Below, one piece after another: positions 5,017 through 5,602 of a stretch of DNA of 5,602 bases (position 1 is the stretch's first letter; every line of letters begins with the position of its first letter). The stretch comes from Desulfobacterales bacterium S5133MH16 (lineage in GTDB: Bacteria > Desulfobacterota > Desulfobacteria > Desulfobacterales > UBA11574), in assembly GCA_001751005.1 (NCBI GenBank), contig MAXL01000426.1, positions 1 through 5,602 of the forward strand, given 5' to 3'. A model generated the notes under the pieces. That model was not told the DNA's origin, made no database searches, and saw nothing but the letters and a program-made list of their open reading frames with translations. The position numbers and the translations under genes are program-made.

Positions 5017-5602
5017 CTTAAAAGATGAAAAGACAATATCAGCAACCCATTCCGGGTCTTTGACGTAATCACAATTGATTACCAAATCGAATTCCTGGGT
5101 TGAAGCTTTCTCAAGATTATATATTTCTTTATAAAAATAACTTTGTTTTATATTAAAGTCTTCCAACTTCCTTTGGATTTCTTGCTCGCCAACTTTGAGT
5201 ATCGTGGCCCAACGTTTGGTCCGAAATTCTTTTGAACAAACCAATCTGACAGCCATCACCCGCTCACGAGGCAACACAAGATGTGTTCCCCAACCGATAA
5301 AAATCGTAGGCCCTAAACCTGCAATAGCAAACATTGTAGCAAACAGATGTCTGTTATATTCATTGTCAGGAAAAGGTTTTTCATTGAAAAGGCGTGATAA
5401 ATACTCACTTATTTTTCCCGGATAACGTCTATCAAAAGAAGCAGTTGTTATATTACTCAGTTTTATTTCGCTGGTGATATGCTCCAATATTTGTCGATCA
5501 ACGACTCGATAACCGATTTTCTTTGCCAGAATATCTGCGATCTCAACAGCTCCGACACCAATTATACGGGAAAAACAAATGGTGGGGAATAATTTTGACG
5601 GC
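4990..5602 (-). CDS. Cytidylate-kinase-like P-loop protein, N-terminus beyond window
   Basis: The - strand frame is open from the window edge to TAA at 4990-4992 and gives 203 visible residues. The first visible residues read FPTICFSRIIGVGAVEIAD, the place of the P-loop in the cytidylate-kinase-like family (PF13189), followed by ILAKKIGYRVVDRQI. The usual S-R-x2-G-x-G-(G/A) core is present as S11-R12-I-I-G15-V-G17-A18 but is not a full Walker A with GK(S/T). Later segments fit the fold: IFIGWGTHLVLP, the strand VMAVRLVCS and the late DLVINCDYVKDPEWVADIV. The TTG at 5487 could be mistaken for a start, but the P-loop lies upstream of it, so the true start is a few residues past base 5602. Proteins of this family are about 200-230 residues and have no proven CMP kinase role. 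It converges on the double Usp gene with a 139-base gap. Confidence 0.85.
   Translation of the reverse strand, partial: PSKLFPTICFSRIIGVGAVEIADILAKKIGYRVVDRQILEHITSEIKLSNITTASFDRRYPGKISEYLSRLFNEKPFPDNEYNRHLFATMFAIAGLGPTIFIGWGTHLVLPRERVMAVRLVCSKEFRTKRWATILKVGEQEIQRKLEDFNIKQSYFYKEIYNLEKASTQEFDLVINCDYVKDPEWVADIVFSSFKKKFPSEIQ

Overview
This window looks like a chromosomal stretch of a sulfate-reducing-type Desulfobacterota (deltaproteobacterium), probably Desulfobacterales. That placement is an inference. It rests on moderate GC content, the style of the encoded proteins (CBS/ACT protein, TSUP permease, several universal stress proteins, cytidylate-kinase-like protein), a strong sigma-54 type promoter, and two intergenic repeat types that I associate from memory with this group. 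No rRNA, tRNA, CRISPR array or transposase gene is visible.

Layout on the + strand: (1) 1-203 is the C-terminal end of a CBS/ACT-type regulatory protein. (2) 204-392 is a spacer with a possible sigma-70 promoter. (3) 393-1349 encodes a TSUP (TauE/SafE-like) membrane permease with an unusual soluble central loop. (4) 1350-1447 is a spacer with a three-unit TGAACC repeat that may supply a -35 box. (5) 1448-1897 encodes a single-domain universal stress protein. (6) 1898-2176 is a 279-base spacer with a near-consensus sigma-54 promoter (1922-1938) and a ~150-bp palindromic MITE-like element (2021-2173) that ends four bases before the next start codon. (7) 2177-3862 encodes a two-domain kinase-like protein (aminoglycoside-phosphotransferase-like domain plus P-loop ATPase, COG2187+COG0645 type). 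It overlaps by 11 bases (8) 3852-4850, a tandem two-domain universal stress protein. On the - strand and converging, (9) 4990-5602 encodes a cytidylate-kinase-like P-loop protein whose extreme N-terminus lies outside the window. Between (8) and (9) lies a coding-like, cysteine-rich - strand stretch (4854-4989) that a single-base shift would join to the kinase.

Taken together the region reads as a stress or energy-state module. It has proteins with nucleotide-binding folds (CBS/ACT end, Usp, double Usp), two orphan P-loop or kinase-like proteins, and an anion permease. The most notable points are: the translationally coupled pair of orphan kinase and double Usp, which recalls the Rv2004c-Rv2005c neighbourhood of the Mycobacterium tuberculosis DosR dormancy regulon; the probable sigma-54 control of that pair; and the palindromic repeat in its leader, which has removed any clear ribosome binding site. 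No substrate is known for the orphan kinase as far as I am aware, so the biochemical output of the module cannot be read from the sequence.
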